This document shows positions 46,403-59,570 of a stretch of 64,000 nucleotides of DNA, one piece after another. How positions within the stretch are numbered: the first letter of the stretch is position 1; every line of letters starts with the position of its first letter. Location: positions 65,009 through 129,008 of the forward strand of contig QJNS01000039.1 in the NCBI GenBank assembly GCA_004154925.1, read 5' to 3'. The notes beneath the pieces were generated by a model. That model did not search any database, was not told the origin of the DNA, and saw nothing but the letters and a program-made list of their open reading frames with translations. The stretch comes from Monosporascus cannonballus. Taxonomy: Eukaryota > Ascomycota > Sordariomycetes > Xylariales. A program made the translations under genes and the position numbers.

Positions 46403-46797
46403 TATAACGAATTATACGGTTTAATTAATTTTTAAATTTTAAGTTGACGGGTTTATGTTAGCAGGAATATCGTAGGAATCTGAATAATAAATATAGTAAT
46501 TATGTTACGTTTCGTAATTCCAAGGGTGCCTTAGGTAACGACGTTATATTACAAGTTGAAATTATTTAAATTATGGAAATAATAAGCGTATATATTTTTT
46601 TTCTTGGCTCAAACCGTTTAACCGGCTTAAACCCTTAAGCCCTTTGAACCCCTTAAGCTACCTGCTAGCTTAACCGGCTTAAAGGTACCAAGCCTTTGAG
46701 CCCTTTGAGCCAATCACGTGATCTTCTTGGCATGGTTGGGCTTGGGTGCCCAAGCTCTCCGACCGTTTGGGGAAGCCAAGATCGTTAGGTCATAACA
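46403..46797 (-). repeat. M3 5' LTR (LTR-B), 395 bp
   Basis: The left end TATAACG corresponds to TGTGACG; the right end GGTCATAACA is the complement of TGTTATGACC. U3 (about 46603-46797) is un-RIPed and built of short repeats around GGCTTAA and CCTTTGAGCC. It has TCACGTGA at 46714-46721. U5 (46403-46580) is shared with the other LTR-B copies. Confidence 0.9.
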
Positions 46798-46899
46798 GAT
46801 AGGACATAAACTATCGTAATATAAAACACTTAAGAAGCCCTATTAAAATAACTGGAAACCAGTATTTAAGGATAATGTGAAAAAAACCAAAAAAACGGA

Positions 46900-49800
46900 A
46901 GCAAATTTATTAACATAATTTAGCCTAAATACATATTAAGTTGTTTAGGGCGAGAAATCCAATAGGGAATACGAAAATCCAGAAAGCTGGCTTAATAAAT
47001 ATTGCAAACCCAAAAAAACGCGTTATAAAAATAATTACGGAAATACCAAGATTGGACAGAAAAGGGTTGTCCTAGAACCTTTGATCGATATAGCAAAATG
47101 GACGCCATATACTATCGAAGACAAGAATATCCCGGTTACGAAAAATAAAAATAATATATTTACGAACGAATTACCCGTATATACTATAAGGAATTCGACT
47201 TTCCAAACCGTACCGGAAATAACAAAAACGATAAATAATAATATCAACATTTTCAAACCATAACTCCAGGAAATATTTAGTAACTGGCCGAAACAAAAAC
47301 TTAATTTAAAAAAGAAATACCTGCAAAAAACCATTTTTTTAATATGGATAATATAATTACCAAACAAAAAAAAGTTAATCTAGCGTATACTAAAAAAATA
47401 TTCCGAAAATTTATTACGGATTTTTATTTTTAATTAATATTTATTACAAACTTTTCTAAAAAAGGATATTAAGGAAAAAATACATTAGCGCACAGGAAAT
47501 ATCTAGAACGATAATTTGAACGACCTATAATAAAATATAATCGCAAATATAAAAAAGTCATTTATTCGATAAGGAAAGAAATTGCAATAAAATTAAAAAT
47601 AACTGATATAATTCAAAAAAACAGTACGCTGGCAATAATAATAAATATAACAGCTTAACGTGCTAAACGAAAAAACATAAATAAGGTTTAATAAATTCGA
47701 ACAGGAATTAAAAGAAAAAGATCGCCTATAAAAAAGCCGCAAAACGACGAAACCCAAAAAAATCAAAAAGAACTTTTAAAAAAGGCTTTAAATATAACGA
47801 TAAAAAACATTAATAATTTTATCACTTCGGATATACGAATCGGAACGTATTAATATATTATCATAACGGATTACGGAGCTTTAGATGGAAATTACATTAA
47901 ACCAAATAAAATTAATCAGTTTAAACTGCCATAGAAATATAAGTTAAAACCTTATATAACGACGAATTCGAAAGATTAGAAATTCGTTTACGATAACGGA
48001 AAGATTATATGCGAAATTAATTATTTCGAAATTTTTATCTAAGGACGATACCGGATAATAAATTTCGATATCGTTTTATTCGGGAATTACGATATGATTT
48101 TAGGATTACTATCGATACACCAGTATGGAGTTTTGATTAATAGAAAAATTGGCCAAATAAAACTCGTTTTATTCTTTATTAACAAACGAAAAAAAAAAGA
48201 AATTAAAAGCTCAATATTCGATCGATAATGGCGATAAATGCAGGTATAAAGATAAGACAAAAACCTTATTATTTAAAGGGACAAAATATAAAAAAACGGG
48301 TACTAAAGAAAAAGACGATATATCGTTATTACTATCAAAACAAAATTAAAATAATTAAATAATGATCTAAAATAAAAATATTAACCCCTAAAATCAAAAA
48401 ATCTAATTAATATGCTACCATAATACTATAGATATAAGTAGTTTTTTTAAAAAGGAACTCGATATAAAGTTATTAGAATATAGCGAATAAAATTACAAAA
48501 TAATTTTTAAAAAAGGAAATTCGACAAAGTTTTACCTTATTTACAACTTTAACGGAAATAAGTTATATGTTTTTAAACAATACCTAGAAAATCGGCTGTA
48601 AAAAATGGATGCAATTTTCGAAAACGCTAAGAGGATATTTAATATTTTTCTTACCTAAAAAAAATAAGGATTTATAATTTGTGGTTAATTATCAACAACT
48701 GACCGATATTATTATTAAAAATTGGATATTATTACCCTTAATTACGGAAATAAAAAACCAACTTTAGGGAACCAAATATTTTGCGGTATATGATCTTGAA
48801 AATAAATATAACCTTGTCAGAATTAAAAAAAGAATATAAATAAAAAACAAGTTTTAGAATAAAATGCGGATTATTTAAGTATTTGGTTATATTAATAGGA
48901 TTTTCGAACGTATCAGCAACTTTTTAACGGATAATAAACCATATATTACGAAAATATCTTAATGTTTTCGTCGTATATTACTTTGACGATATTCTTATTT
49001 TCTTAAAGTCGAAAAAATCACATATAGTATATGTTTATAAAGTTCTTTAAGCTTTATAGGAGGTAAAGCTATTCGTTAATGCAAAAAAAGTTAATTTTAG
49101 AAATAAAAAATTAAAATATCTGGGATATATTATGATTCTAGAATATATAAGGATGGATTCCAAGAAAATTGCTGCAGTTATAAAATGGCAAACGCCAATT
49201 ACGGTTAAAAAAGTATAGGCATTTTTTGGTTTCGCCAATTACTACAAAACCTTTATTCGAAACTTTAGCAAAATAACCATACCTTTGATAAACCTTACGA
49301 AAAAAAAAGTTCTAATAAATGTTTAATAGAGAAAAACTATTTCAAAATATTAAGAATACGAGTATTAACGCATTAAAACTAATTATGTACGATTTAAACC
49401 GCTCCGTTAAGTTAAAAACCAATATTTCGAATTATGCATTAAGCGTAATAATTGGATAACGAAATAATTAAGGCAAATTGTACCTTATTACATTTTTTTC
49501 GTACAAATTAAAAGGAATTAAGCTTAATTACGGCATTCCATATAAGGAATTTATAGTTATTATTATGGCCTTTCGAAATTTTAAGCATTTTCTAAAAAGA
49601 ACTGTGTACCAAGTTAAAGTTTACACAAATTACCAAAATTTTATACGATTTATTACGATTAAGCAATTTATAAAACGATAATTAAAATAGGTGAAGGAAT
49701 TAACGAACTTTAACTTCGTTATCATCTATAGAAAAAGCTTAAAAAATAACAAAGCAAATACTTTAAGCAGGTAACCAAACCTCGAAAAGAAATTAGTTAA

Positions 49801-51240
49801 AATTAATTATACCGTTTTTGATATTATTATAGAAAGATATTTACGCCCGAGACAAATTAAGACAATTCAGATAGTACTTTTCGACATATATCAAAAGATC
49901 CAGCAGTATAAATACAATTTCCTAAAAAACCAAAAAACGAAGAAAATATAAATTCTAGAGGAATATCAGAAAGGTCTAGTACGAAAAATACATAAATATT
50001 AGTTATACAAATATCTGAAAATCCATATAACTTTAAAACGGCTTTAACGTATATATTCCATTATAAAAAAAATTAACGGGATAAACATTTATACGGTAAT
50101 ATAATATTGGCGCCAAAACAAAGATTCGACGACATAAGCCAAACGGAAAATTACAGCTATTACTAATCGTAAAGCAACTATAATATTTAATTACATTCGA
50201 ATTTATTACCAAACCTTTTATATCAAAACATATAATTACGGAAAAATATTATAATAGTATTTTTGTAATCGTCGATGGATTTACGAAATTTCCCGATTTT
50301 TCAGCATATTACGAAAATATAAACGCCGAACAAAAAAGATATATTTTTTTAAATAATACTTTTAATATTTAAAAATTATTCATAGAAATTATTTTAAATA
50401 AAGGATTATTATTTGTATCAAAACTTTGACAAAGTTTGATAACATAAATCGGCTTAAACCATAAATTATTTAACGTATTTAAACTATAAACGGATAGATA
50501 TATAAAACGAAGAAACCAAACCTTAGAAACTTATTTAAGATATTACATTAATTACAAATAAAATACTTAAGTTAAGAAATTATTAATTGCCTAAATAATT
50601 TCCAATATCAATTATTATAAGAGCATTAAAATGATATTAACGAATGCGAATTTTAAATTTATTTTAAGAATTTACAAAGAAATACGTAACAATAATTTAA
50701 TTAATATCAAAATAAATTTTACGTCAAAATAATTAAAATAATTATATTAAAAAATAAAAACAAAACTGAAATTCATACGTAATTAAATAAATAAATATTA
50801 TAATTAAAAAAGGTTAAAAGAATTAATTTTCGAAAAAGTAAAAATGGTTTTTTTCGTTACCAAAAATATTTAAACAAAACGAGTTAACAAAAAATTCGAT
50901 TTTAGGTATATCGGTCCGTACAAAATGGCTAAAAAAATCTCAAAAAATAATTATTAATTGGAACTTTTATTAAAAGTCCAATTCCATTTAATCTTTTATA
51001 TTTTTTATTCGAATTAATAACAGATATAATTAAGGTACATACGGTACCAAACGACGTAAAGGTAAAAAACGAACAAACGTACGAAATGGAAAAAATATTC
51101 GATATGCGAAAACAAAAGGGATTCACCCAGTACCCAATCAAATAAAAAAAGCTCCCGGATTCCGAAAATACCTAGGAACTTGTCAAAAACCTTATTGGCG
51201 CATAGCGCCTATTAAAAAACCTTTACCAATAACGACGGGT
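46900..51240 (+). pseudogene. B2 pol: protease, RT, RNase H, integrase, chromodomain
   Basis: The protease region has YDMILGLL at about 48089-48112. RT about 48470-49060, with catalytic YFDDILIF at about 48980-49005, the Asp pair intact. RNase H about 49360-49790, with an open frame 49478-49681 containing KLNYGIPYKEFIVIIMAFRNF and YTNYQNF. Integrase about 49800-50900 with IVDGFTKFPDF near 50269. The chromodomain end is about 51140-51240. Stops remain in most blocks. Confidence 0.86.
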
Positions 51241-51289
51241 ACGTCCTAATTAACAGCTAATTAATCAATAATCGGAATATTAGGCCAAT

Positions 51290-51880
51290 TGGCCGTAATA
51301 TGCGCTAATATGGCAGCCGTAACGCCGACCTCTAATTATTTGTATTTTTGACTCTTTTATTTCTTTAATTCGTCCAACGATTAAAGCTTACGTTATACCA
51401 TAATAATACCCTTCGAACGAACTAACTCTTTTTGCTTACGTAAACAAGTGAAACGAAAAAGAACTTTATTTATCTTTTTCTAATAACGACGTTAAACGTC
51501 GAAGTAAAACCGTTAAAGCTTTAATAATCGTTTTTTAACAAGTATTTCCTCGCGTTCTAAGTGTTAATATTGACGATAAATATTTTATAAGGAAAAAATA
51601 AGTACGCCAGTATTTTCGCAAAACCGACCTTATTTAATATATTCCTTATACCTTAAAACGTTTTTCATTATTTTATACGTTATGTGTTTCGAAAAATAAT
51701 AAAGTAAGGCATAACTTTGTACTCAAATTTATCAAAAGCTTTTATAAGGTCAGTACGACGAACGGTAAAAAGACGAAAAACGCGACCAATTTTGGAAATA
51801 CGAAACGACATAATTAAGAATAAAAGAAAAGATACTTACCAAACGAATAAAAGAAAAAGAAAAAAAGTCTTAAGGGCAAG
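51290..51880 (-). pseudogene. Antisense Zn2Cys6-like/coiled-coil gene, copy B2
   Basis: The minus frame from MP at 51712 corresponds to the array; a 1-base loss in the array breaks it. The coiled coil follows with IIKALTVLLRRLTSLLEK, then after another 1-base shift CLRKQKELVRSKG and SLDELKK, ending near 51300. It is closest to copy M2: the upstream segment MSFRISKIGRVFRLF parallels MSFRIFKIYRVSRFF of M2, showing that the N-terminal extension is part of the gene. Confidence 0.6.
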
Positions 51881-51901
51881 ATTTTGGGAGAAGGGAAATC
51901 G

Positions 51902-52279
51902 TATTACGACTTAATAAATTTCGGCCTTAAGAAACGATTAAATAAGGATTATACAGATTACCTTATGGATTACGTAATAATAATTATTATTAAGCCAATA
52001 AGTAAAATTGATTAAGAAAAAGTTTAATTAATTATGATTACCACCAACCGTATAATTATAAGTAATCAAGCCAAAAAAAAAATATATATATATACGTTGT
52101 TTATTTCCATAGTTTAAATAGCTTCATTTTGCAATATAATATTGTTATCCAAAGCAGCCTTGGAATTACGAGACGTAACAAGATTATTGTATTTATTGCT
52201 TAGATTCCCACGATATTCCTGCCAACATAAACCCGTACGACTAAGGTTTAATAATTGGTTAAACCCCTTAGCCGTTACA
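51902..52279 (+). repeat. B2 3' LTR (LTR-B), 378 bp
   Basis: Starts TATTACGAC (TGTCATGAC after RIP) and ends CCGTTACA. U3 is strongly RIPed, with TTACGTAA in place of TCACGTGA. U5 is nearly clean (CATAAACCCGTACGACTAAGG). Confidence 0.88.
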
Positions 52280-53003
52280 TATAACGAACCTAAACAGATT
52301 TATTACCAATAAATAGCAATTTACATACTGGCAAACTCGAAAATAATAAGAAAAACAAAGTTTAAACGGGAAATAAAATGTGTTATATATGCTAAATATA
52401 ATATACTAAAAACGGTGAAGATTTTCTAGCGGCAGAATTTTGATACCTAGATTACCTTACTGCAAAATCTTCTAAATATATTACTTATTTCAAATTATTA
52501 TACGGATTATATCTTGTTGTAAATTATGATATATTTTTATTTATTACGGAATAACGATTACCTGTTAAGAAAAATAACTTATTAAATAGAACATAAAATA
52601 AAACGATCTTATTAAAAGCATTTAAAAATAAAAGCCCAAAAGAAAAAAGCTTTTATTAAAAGGTAAGAGAATATACGTACTATTAAGAGAGCGCTAAACA
52701 TTCTATATATTATTCTTACGCAATAATTACGATGTCGTTCCGAGGTAATTGCTTTATAGATAATTGCTTACTTCCCTTTCAGGGAAAAAGTGCAGGGTTC
52801 AAACTGATCCTTAATATACTTGTATTGTTTTTCTTACTCTGACCTCAAAAATATTTGACAATCGTATCGAAAAGCCTCGCTTTTATAAACCTATTACCGC
52901 TTTGGTTTTTTTAAAACGTATTAATTATTTTAGGTTTATTTTAATGTTTAATGTTTTATATTTTTCTTTCAGGTTCAATTTTGTTTTTAACAAAACCTAT
53001 TAT
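52280..53003. other. Less-mutated spacer, left half; no gene recognised
   Basis: Between B2 and B3. CA and TG are commoner than in the elements. It contains a small hairpin near 52771-52790 (CTTCCCTTTCAGGGAAAAAG). I tested the AGGGTTCAAACTGATCC piece as a tRNA T-arm and found no cloverleaf. It joins 60581 onward when B3 is removed, so this may be single-copy DNA. Confidence 0.45.
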
Positions 53004-53394
53004 TATTATGATCCAACTAACTTAACAACTCTAAAGACAATTAAGATAACAAAAAGCTAAAGCCGACATAAAAACTAATTATGTAATAAGCTTAAAGATT
53101 TTAAAAATCTTAGCATCTTAAGTTTCTTAGATTATATAAAAAAATAATAAAAAGTTTAAAAGGTTTAAAAGGTTAACTTTATTACTATTTGGGGCTAAAA
53201 GTAAAATGTATATATTTAAACATTTCTTTGATTAAAATTGTAATATTTTATACCATAATTTCTTTATTTAAAATACATTTAGTATTAAAAAGCGAAATTA
53301 TATATCTTTTATTATTTGGAATTTTACGATATTTGTATTAATAAAAATCCGCATAATTAATATTTAATAATTAGTTAAATCGTTAGCCCTTATA
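53004..53394 (+). repeat. B3 5' LTR
   Basis: 391 bp, TATTATGATCCAACTAAC to GCCCTTATA; aligns with 60185-60575 end to end. The GCTAAAAGTAAAATGTATAT segment is the probable core promoter. Confidence 0.82.
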
Positions 53395-55380
53395 TGTTAT
53401 ACATTTTTATTTAATAATACCGTTAAACTTTAACTAATCTAATTCATATTATATTTACTAATCAATAATTACCTTATAATATCTAAGTAAAAAATATAAC
53501 TTTAAATACAGAATAATAATTAGTTTAATTAAAAGCAGTCTTTCTTATTTAAGCTTTTTTAAAATTACACCTTTTTTACTTTAAAAGGAGAAATATTAAC
53601 TTTACTAGATTCCTTTAAATAATTTACGAAAAACTGGACAATAAAAACAAACTTTGGAATGTTGAAAAGTTTTGAAAAATAAATTAAATTATTCCATTAT
53701 ATTATATAAAGAAAATAAAAAACATTAAAAACCTTACAACACAAATTCTATAATAATAGATCTAGAATATTGCGCTTATTGTTATTATAATATAAAATAT
53801 ATTTAAATAGTTTTTATCTAGTTTATTGCGCTTAGTTTTCGAATAGAATTTATAATAAAATAGTTTATAAAAGATACGTTGAGTTAATTCAGGTTTATTA
53901 TAACGCATTATATTAGCCTATTAATAAAAAATCCAAACGTTTAAGTATTATAAATATTTAATAATTATATATAATTTAATTAAATGTTAACAAATATTTT
54001 TACAATAATATACGAAAACAAATTCAAGATGTAAATTTAATAAATATAATAAAAGAGATCGGTATTGAATTATGGTAATAGATTTGTCTAATTAGCGTTT
54101 AATGTAAATTAAAGTCAAAAAATACTAATACCTAAATTGGACGACTTGAAAAAAGGTCAAAAAAAATCTTTGAAAAGTAATTAACCCGGGTTTTTATTAA
54201 AAAATATGACGGTAATAATTAAAATTAACGATTAGTAATATATTTAACGCGATGAAAAAGATCAAGAAATATATGACAATAGAATTCTAAATATAATTAT
54301 TACTAATACCTTACAATATAATAAGATTTTTGAGAATAATACGTAAGAACTTTAAGAATTTAATGCGATTTATAAATGAGATTGAGGCCAAATTAAATGT
54401 TTTAATAGAACAAAAATACGATATAAAGCTGATAAATATTAACAATATAAAGAATCTTATTAAAATAATTAGATGTTAGTATTTAAGAATAGTGCAGAAA
54501 TAACTCAAAAATAATAATAGAGCTATTAATATAATAAAGCTTGAATACCAACATCAGTAATTTGAATAAAAGAATTTAATACGGAATATAAAAAAGTCAA
54601 AAAGGCTAACTTAAAAATATTTAAAAAAAATAATAAAACATTTTAAAGAAACTTGTTATAAAATTACCCAAAATGTATTAAGTCTATTTAAGAGGGTATA
54701 TATAATTCACAAAACAGAATATATGTTATATAGTATAAACGCAGAAAATAACCAGTATATAACAAATAAAAACTTTATTTATTAACGAATTTTACGTAAA
54801 TATAAGAGGAAATTTGACTTTTTGAATTAAACCGGAAATCATAAAGCAAATAAATAATAACAATTATATTACCGTATTATAGCTCTTTAAATTAATTATA
54901 TAAATTCACACAAAATAAGAATAATAGCCGTAAAATTCCTTTTTAATCTTTACGATTAATATAATTATTAAGGTGTAACTAAATTAGTTTAGAATACCGG
55001 AAAAGATTATTACTAAAAGACTATTAGATATATCCATTTTTAATTAATATTTTTTATAAGCCTTAAAGAAAAGAGTAATAAAATAAAAAATTATATATAT
55101 ATCGTACATATATAAAAGAGCAACAATAAGACGATAGAACAGGATGTTTTATACTGTATAAATAAATAAATTTCTTAATACGAAGGATTATACTAAAAAA
55201 CAAAATTAATATAATTCGACAATTAAATAAGCTGATAAAAACGATAAATATAATAACTTATTACGTTACATACGAAAACGTAAACATAGCTCAATAAACA
55301 CGAAAAAGAGTTAAAACAAAGATTATTTACAAAAGGTTTACAAAATAGCGAAATTTAATAGGAATTTTAAAAAATATAAA
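53395..55380 (+). pseudogene. B3 gag region
   Basis: Position and the shared leader TTATTTAATAATACCGTTAAA (cf. B1 at 11745) indicate gag. Heavily mutated; I could not place the zinc knuckle. Stops in all frames. Confidence 0.5.
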
Positions 55381-55389
55381 AAATGTTCT

Positions 55390-58300
55390 AAATATAATAA
55401 TAAAAGCCGTTGATAAATTTACCATCTTAGAAATACGAATTAAAATATATTAATATATTGTAATAATGAATTATAGAATTTTACACGTAAATTATATTGC
55501 AAACAATGTTATTATTAAATTGAAAGGATTGTATAGTTTTAAATGAGAATTTTATTTGTGAAACAGGAAAAGTCAAACGCGAAATTAATTATATAGGATA
55601 TATATTTAAAAATAGAATTAAATAATAGAGTTCAATATGGTTTTATGAACCTATAATAATACATTACGAAAATTATTATAAGTATATAAATATAAACTTG
55701 TAATTAATGAAAATTTTAGCAAACTAAAGTAAGCTTTATATTTCGTCGATAAAAAAAACAAATTAAAATATGTAATATTTAACTAAGGCTAACGATAAGT
55801 ATAAATATAAGAATATAATAAATACCATATTATCTAAAAGAGTTAAATATAACAAAGAAAATAAATATTAAGGAAATGTAGCGTACTATGTTCAATATTA
55901 ATCTAAGAAGTTAAAAAGTATAATTAATCTAAAATTATAATATTATAAATATAAGTAAAACCTTTTTTAAAAAGGCTAAATTCGAATTTATTAAAATGTA
56001 GCAAAAGAATTATAAACTACTTTTTAAAAAAGGTTTATATAAAAAGCTTTACTTTATTTATAACTTTAACGAAAAGAAATTATGCATTTTCAAAAGGACA
56101 TCTAAACAATCAGTTATGTAAAAGATAAATTCAATTTTTGACATTATCCGTAAAATACCTTATATTTTTCGTATTTAAAAAGAAATAAGAAAATACAGTT
56201 TATAACCGATTGCTAGTAATTAAAGAATGTTATTATTGAAAATCGAATTCTATTACTTGTATTATTAAAATGAAAGATGGATTTTATATAGCCTAATACT
56301 TTGTAATTTTCAATGTTAAAAATATATATAACTTTATTAAAATTGAAAAAGTATACAAATAAAAAAGAGTGTTTCAATCGAAATACGGATTATATAAGTA
56401 CTGGATTATATTAATAAACCTTTACCGAATAATACATGATAAACTACGAAAATAATTCGCTATTTTTAATATGTATTATTTTAACAGCATTTCTATTTAG
56501 TTGGAAATAGAAAATAAATAAATGAAATATATTTATAAACTTTCTAACTTTTTGTAAAACGTTTCATTGTTCATAAACGGGCAGAAAATCAATTTTATAA
56601 CAAAAATAGGAAATATTTAAAATATAGTAAAATGAATGGTCAAAACCTTTGGTAAAGTTATAACGGGATAAATATCAATTACAATTAAACAAATATAAAT
56701 GTTCTTTAGATTTACGAATTTATATTAGAGGTTTCTTCGAAGTTTTCGTAAAAATATTATATTTTATTTTATTTTATAAGAAAAAGCTTTTAATATTTAA
56801 AAATATAATACTTAATAAAATAATATTGATTTTATATAATTCAATAAGTTTTATTAATTTGGTCATCCATATTTCGAATTATACGTTAAATACGACTTTT
56901 AAGCCACCAGATAATTAAAGCAAATTATGGTTTATCATATTTCTTTTGGGATAATTAAAAGGATCTACATTTCATTATATTCTGCTAAACACGGAATATA
57001 TACTAATTAATATTAATTTTCGAAAACTTAAATATTTCGTTAATAAAAACGTATATTACATTAAACGTTTACAAGTTATTAAAACATTATTCGTTTTATT
57101 ATATTTAAAAAACTTATGAAACGATAATTACTATACACAAAAGAAATACCAAATTTCACTTTTATTATTATTTAAAAATTTCTTTCAAAACGGTAAAACG
57201 GATATTTTAAGTAAGTAATTAAATTTCTAACAATAGTTACTTGAATTCAATGTTATAACAGGGGATATTATTTTAAAAAAGCTTTTATATTTAGGGCAAA
57301 TTTTATAAATATACATATTATTTTAAATTATATATTAAATAATAATAAAGATATAATAATAATTTTAAAAGAATCAATAAGTTTGAAATTCTAGAAAAAT
57401 GTTAAAGATGTTTAACACGCTATATATATAAATATTAATAATATAAATATTCAAAAGTTTACGAAACTAATATAGCTCGAAAACAAAAACGTAGGTATTA
57501 ATTATACCACTAAAAGTAGCACGTTATCAGCTCGAATATTAACCGCCTTATTTTATTCTATATATCTACTAGGTACTGCATAGAACTATAATAGTTGGCC
57601 CTCCTTTAATTGAATCGTCCCGATACAACCAATTAAAAGTTAAAGGCTCTTTATGGAAAATCGCCTAGCTGTGCGGTAATTTTTGAATTATGCGTCGATT
57701 TTAGCGTTATAATCAAAGTAATTGAGTTAACTGGAAGACCAGTCTATACCTAATATATTTGCAAGGTAAATTAGCCGCTAAATTTAGGAATTAAACGTCT
57801 AATTTATTAAGCAATTAAAAAATTGTAACCGCACGAAAATAAAAGAGTAACTATTATATCACTAAAGGTGAAACGTTGTAAGCTCGAACACTAACCACCT
57901 TGTTCTGCTTTGTATACCTACTAGGTACCATTTGGAATTGTAACAAAAATGGTAAAACGACTTTCACATATTTAATAATTTTTTGAGATAAAAATAATAA
58001 TTTCAAAAGTACCAGAATAATATAACTTTTTTAATAAAGGCAAAATGTGAAAATATATATGTTATAGAAAGTTTTAATCATTATCGTTTTTAAAAACAGT
58101 ATGAAACTTAATTATTATAAATTTTAATAGCAAACACTTTTATTCGAAGATCTATTGATTAAAATATATTAGGATAATATTGTCGTAATCAGTATCAAAT
58201 TAATGAAATCTTCTTATTTTAAGCTTTGTAGAAAGAATGTTCAAACCGAATAAATAATATATTTTTTAGAAATATTTTTAAAATATGCGGACTATTATAT

Positions 58301-59035
58301 TCGATTATCTTCTATAAGAAAACTATACTGATTTTTAATTTTGATAAAGTTGTATAACGTTAATAGATTTAAATTATAAATAAAAAGATAAATAAAACGG
58401 TTAAATTAAAGATAGAAAAACTATTTACAATATTATATTACTTATAACTAAATAAGATGAAGAGGTGCCTTAATACGTTATTAATTTATAATATTACTTA
58501 CTATAAAATGTTTAAACTATATTAAGAAACACGAATTTTAATAATATATTTAACATTGATAAAAAATATGTATAATATTTTAATTAAAACTTAATCTCAT
58601 ATTGGCGCGAAAATAATTTAAATAGTATTTTGAAAGATTAAAGACAGATTTGAATTTTATACCTTTATAAATAAATGAATCTTATAATTAAAGAAACTGA
58701 AAAATATATATCTTTTTATAAGATATATTTAAGTAAAAGAGCTGGGCAATATATTTAATATTAAACATATCGGTCTATATAAAACTATTAAACAATATTA
58801 AAACATAATTATTAATTCAGTTTTTTTCTAAAAATTAAATTTTATTTTATTTTTCGAATTTGCTTCTTTAAATTAATCAACGATGTTATTAAGATTTATA
58901 GAAAAGAAATAAGTTTACTTAATGTTTAACTAAATAGAAAAACTATTTAAATTTCGAAAATACTTGAAAATCGGTACCAAATTGTGTAAATATTTAACAT
59001 TTATTAAAAAGTGGTTATTAATAATACCGGAAGTA
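55390..59035 (+). pseudogene. B3 pol: protease, RT, RNase H, integrase, chromodomain end
   Basis: Colinear with B1/B2: protease about 55390-55700, RT about 55980-56520, RNase H about 56850-57240, integrase about 57290-58450 (split by 57501-57945). The chromodomain end is about 58950-59035, where WLLIIPEVSYEAL follows a KYLTFIKK stretch. Identity to other copies is visible but low. Confidence 0.65.
57501..57945 (+). mobile_element. TRIM-like element: 94/95-bp direct repeats around a 256-bp non-coding core
   Basis: Direct repeats 57501-57594 and 57851-57945 share CACTAAARGT, GCTCGAAYAYTAACC and CTACTAGGTAC. Consensus ends are TGTTATACCAC and GGAACTGTAACA, that is TG...CA. Directly before the second repeat is a purine-rich AAAATAAAAGAGTAAC, and after the first is TTGGCCCTCC, a possible primer-binding site. 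No ORF. Removing it rejoins integrase as in B1 15935-15965. The flanks do not give a clean 5-bp TSD. Much less RIPed than B3. Confidence 0.55.
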
Positions 59036-59439
59036 TCTTACGAAGCGCTTAACTAATTAATTAATTAATTAATAATGTTAAAATTGGTTTAATCGAAAAA
59101 GACAGTAACTGATATTGACGCAATTATATTATCTGTTAATTATTTTTATTTCTGTTTAAAACATTAGAATTTTTTAATTACCTTAAGATGTTTAATATTA
59201 TAACGGAATATTTTTATACCTCGATAACGAAAGATTCGCCGTTATTTGTAAACACGATTTAATTTGTTAATAATAGTACGTAACATTTTAGAAGTTATTA
59301 TTTATTATACTTTAAAAAATGCTTTTATAAAAGCTTTTTATGTTCTATTTAAACCCTTTAAAACGTCATAAAAATTATTATAACGAATATATTTCGTATA
59401 TTTGTCAAACTCTGGAAAGTCTTTATATTTCCCGTTTTT

Positions 59440-59570
59440 TTTTCAACATGGAATAAAAAACATATAAGGGATTTAAGCTAGTAATTCCGTTTAGGAAGCG
59501 GGAAACATTAATACGTTTACGAAAACAGATCTTTTTAATAAGCCTTAATATAATCAGTAAAAAAGAGAAA
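59440..59570 (-). pseudogene. Inverted RT fragment inside B3
   Basis: The minus strand from about 59560 reads KRSVFVNVLMFPAS, stop, TELLA, stop, IPYMFFIPC, stop, KKNGK. This parallels the start of gypsy-B RT in M2 (39270-39345, minus), the block before the catalytic domain. It lies after the B3 chromodomain in the opposite orientation, so it is a foreign fragment. Its left limit is unclear, perhaps near 59040. Confidence 0.5.

Larger units (their letters stand above)
41541..46797 (-). mobile_element. Gypsy-B copy M3, 5' LTR present, 3' end lost
   Basis: Minus strand: 5' LTR 46403-46797, gag, protease, RT, RNase H, and integrase to about 41541. Chromodomain, antisense gene and 3' LTR are missing where it meets M2. 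It is the copy with the least-broken gag/RT and the best reference for the insertion sites in M1 and M2. Confidence 0.87.
46798..52279 (+). mobile_element. Gypsy-B copy B2, 5' end lost
   Basis: Plus strand, head-to-head with M3. It begins abruptly inside the gag zinc knuckle (ATAGGACATAAACTATC matches B1 12618 onward), then full pol, the antisense gene and the 3' LTR (51902-52279). This is the copy with the most complete integrase. The junction at 46797/46798 is directly the tip of the M3 LTR, as if M3 inserted into B2 and the far side was later lost. Confidence 0.85.

Noticed and set aside
51717..51914. 65-codon basic plus frame in B2
   Set aside because: Complement of the antisense gene's N-terminal region; the basic residues come from its composition.
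52771..52830. Possible tRNA (AGGGTTCAAACTGATCC resembles a T-arm)
   Set aside because: No acceptor, D or anticodon arm can be folded around it.
59049..59075. TTAA-rich run (AATTAATTAATT) as a telomere-like or origin sequence
   Set aside because: Short simple repeat; no other support.
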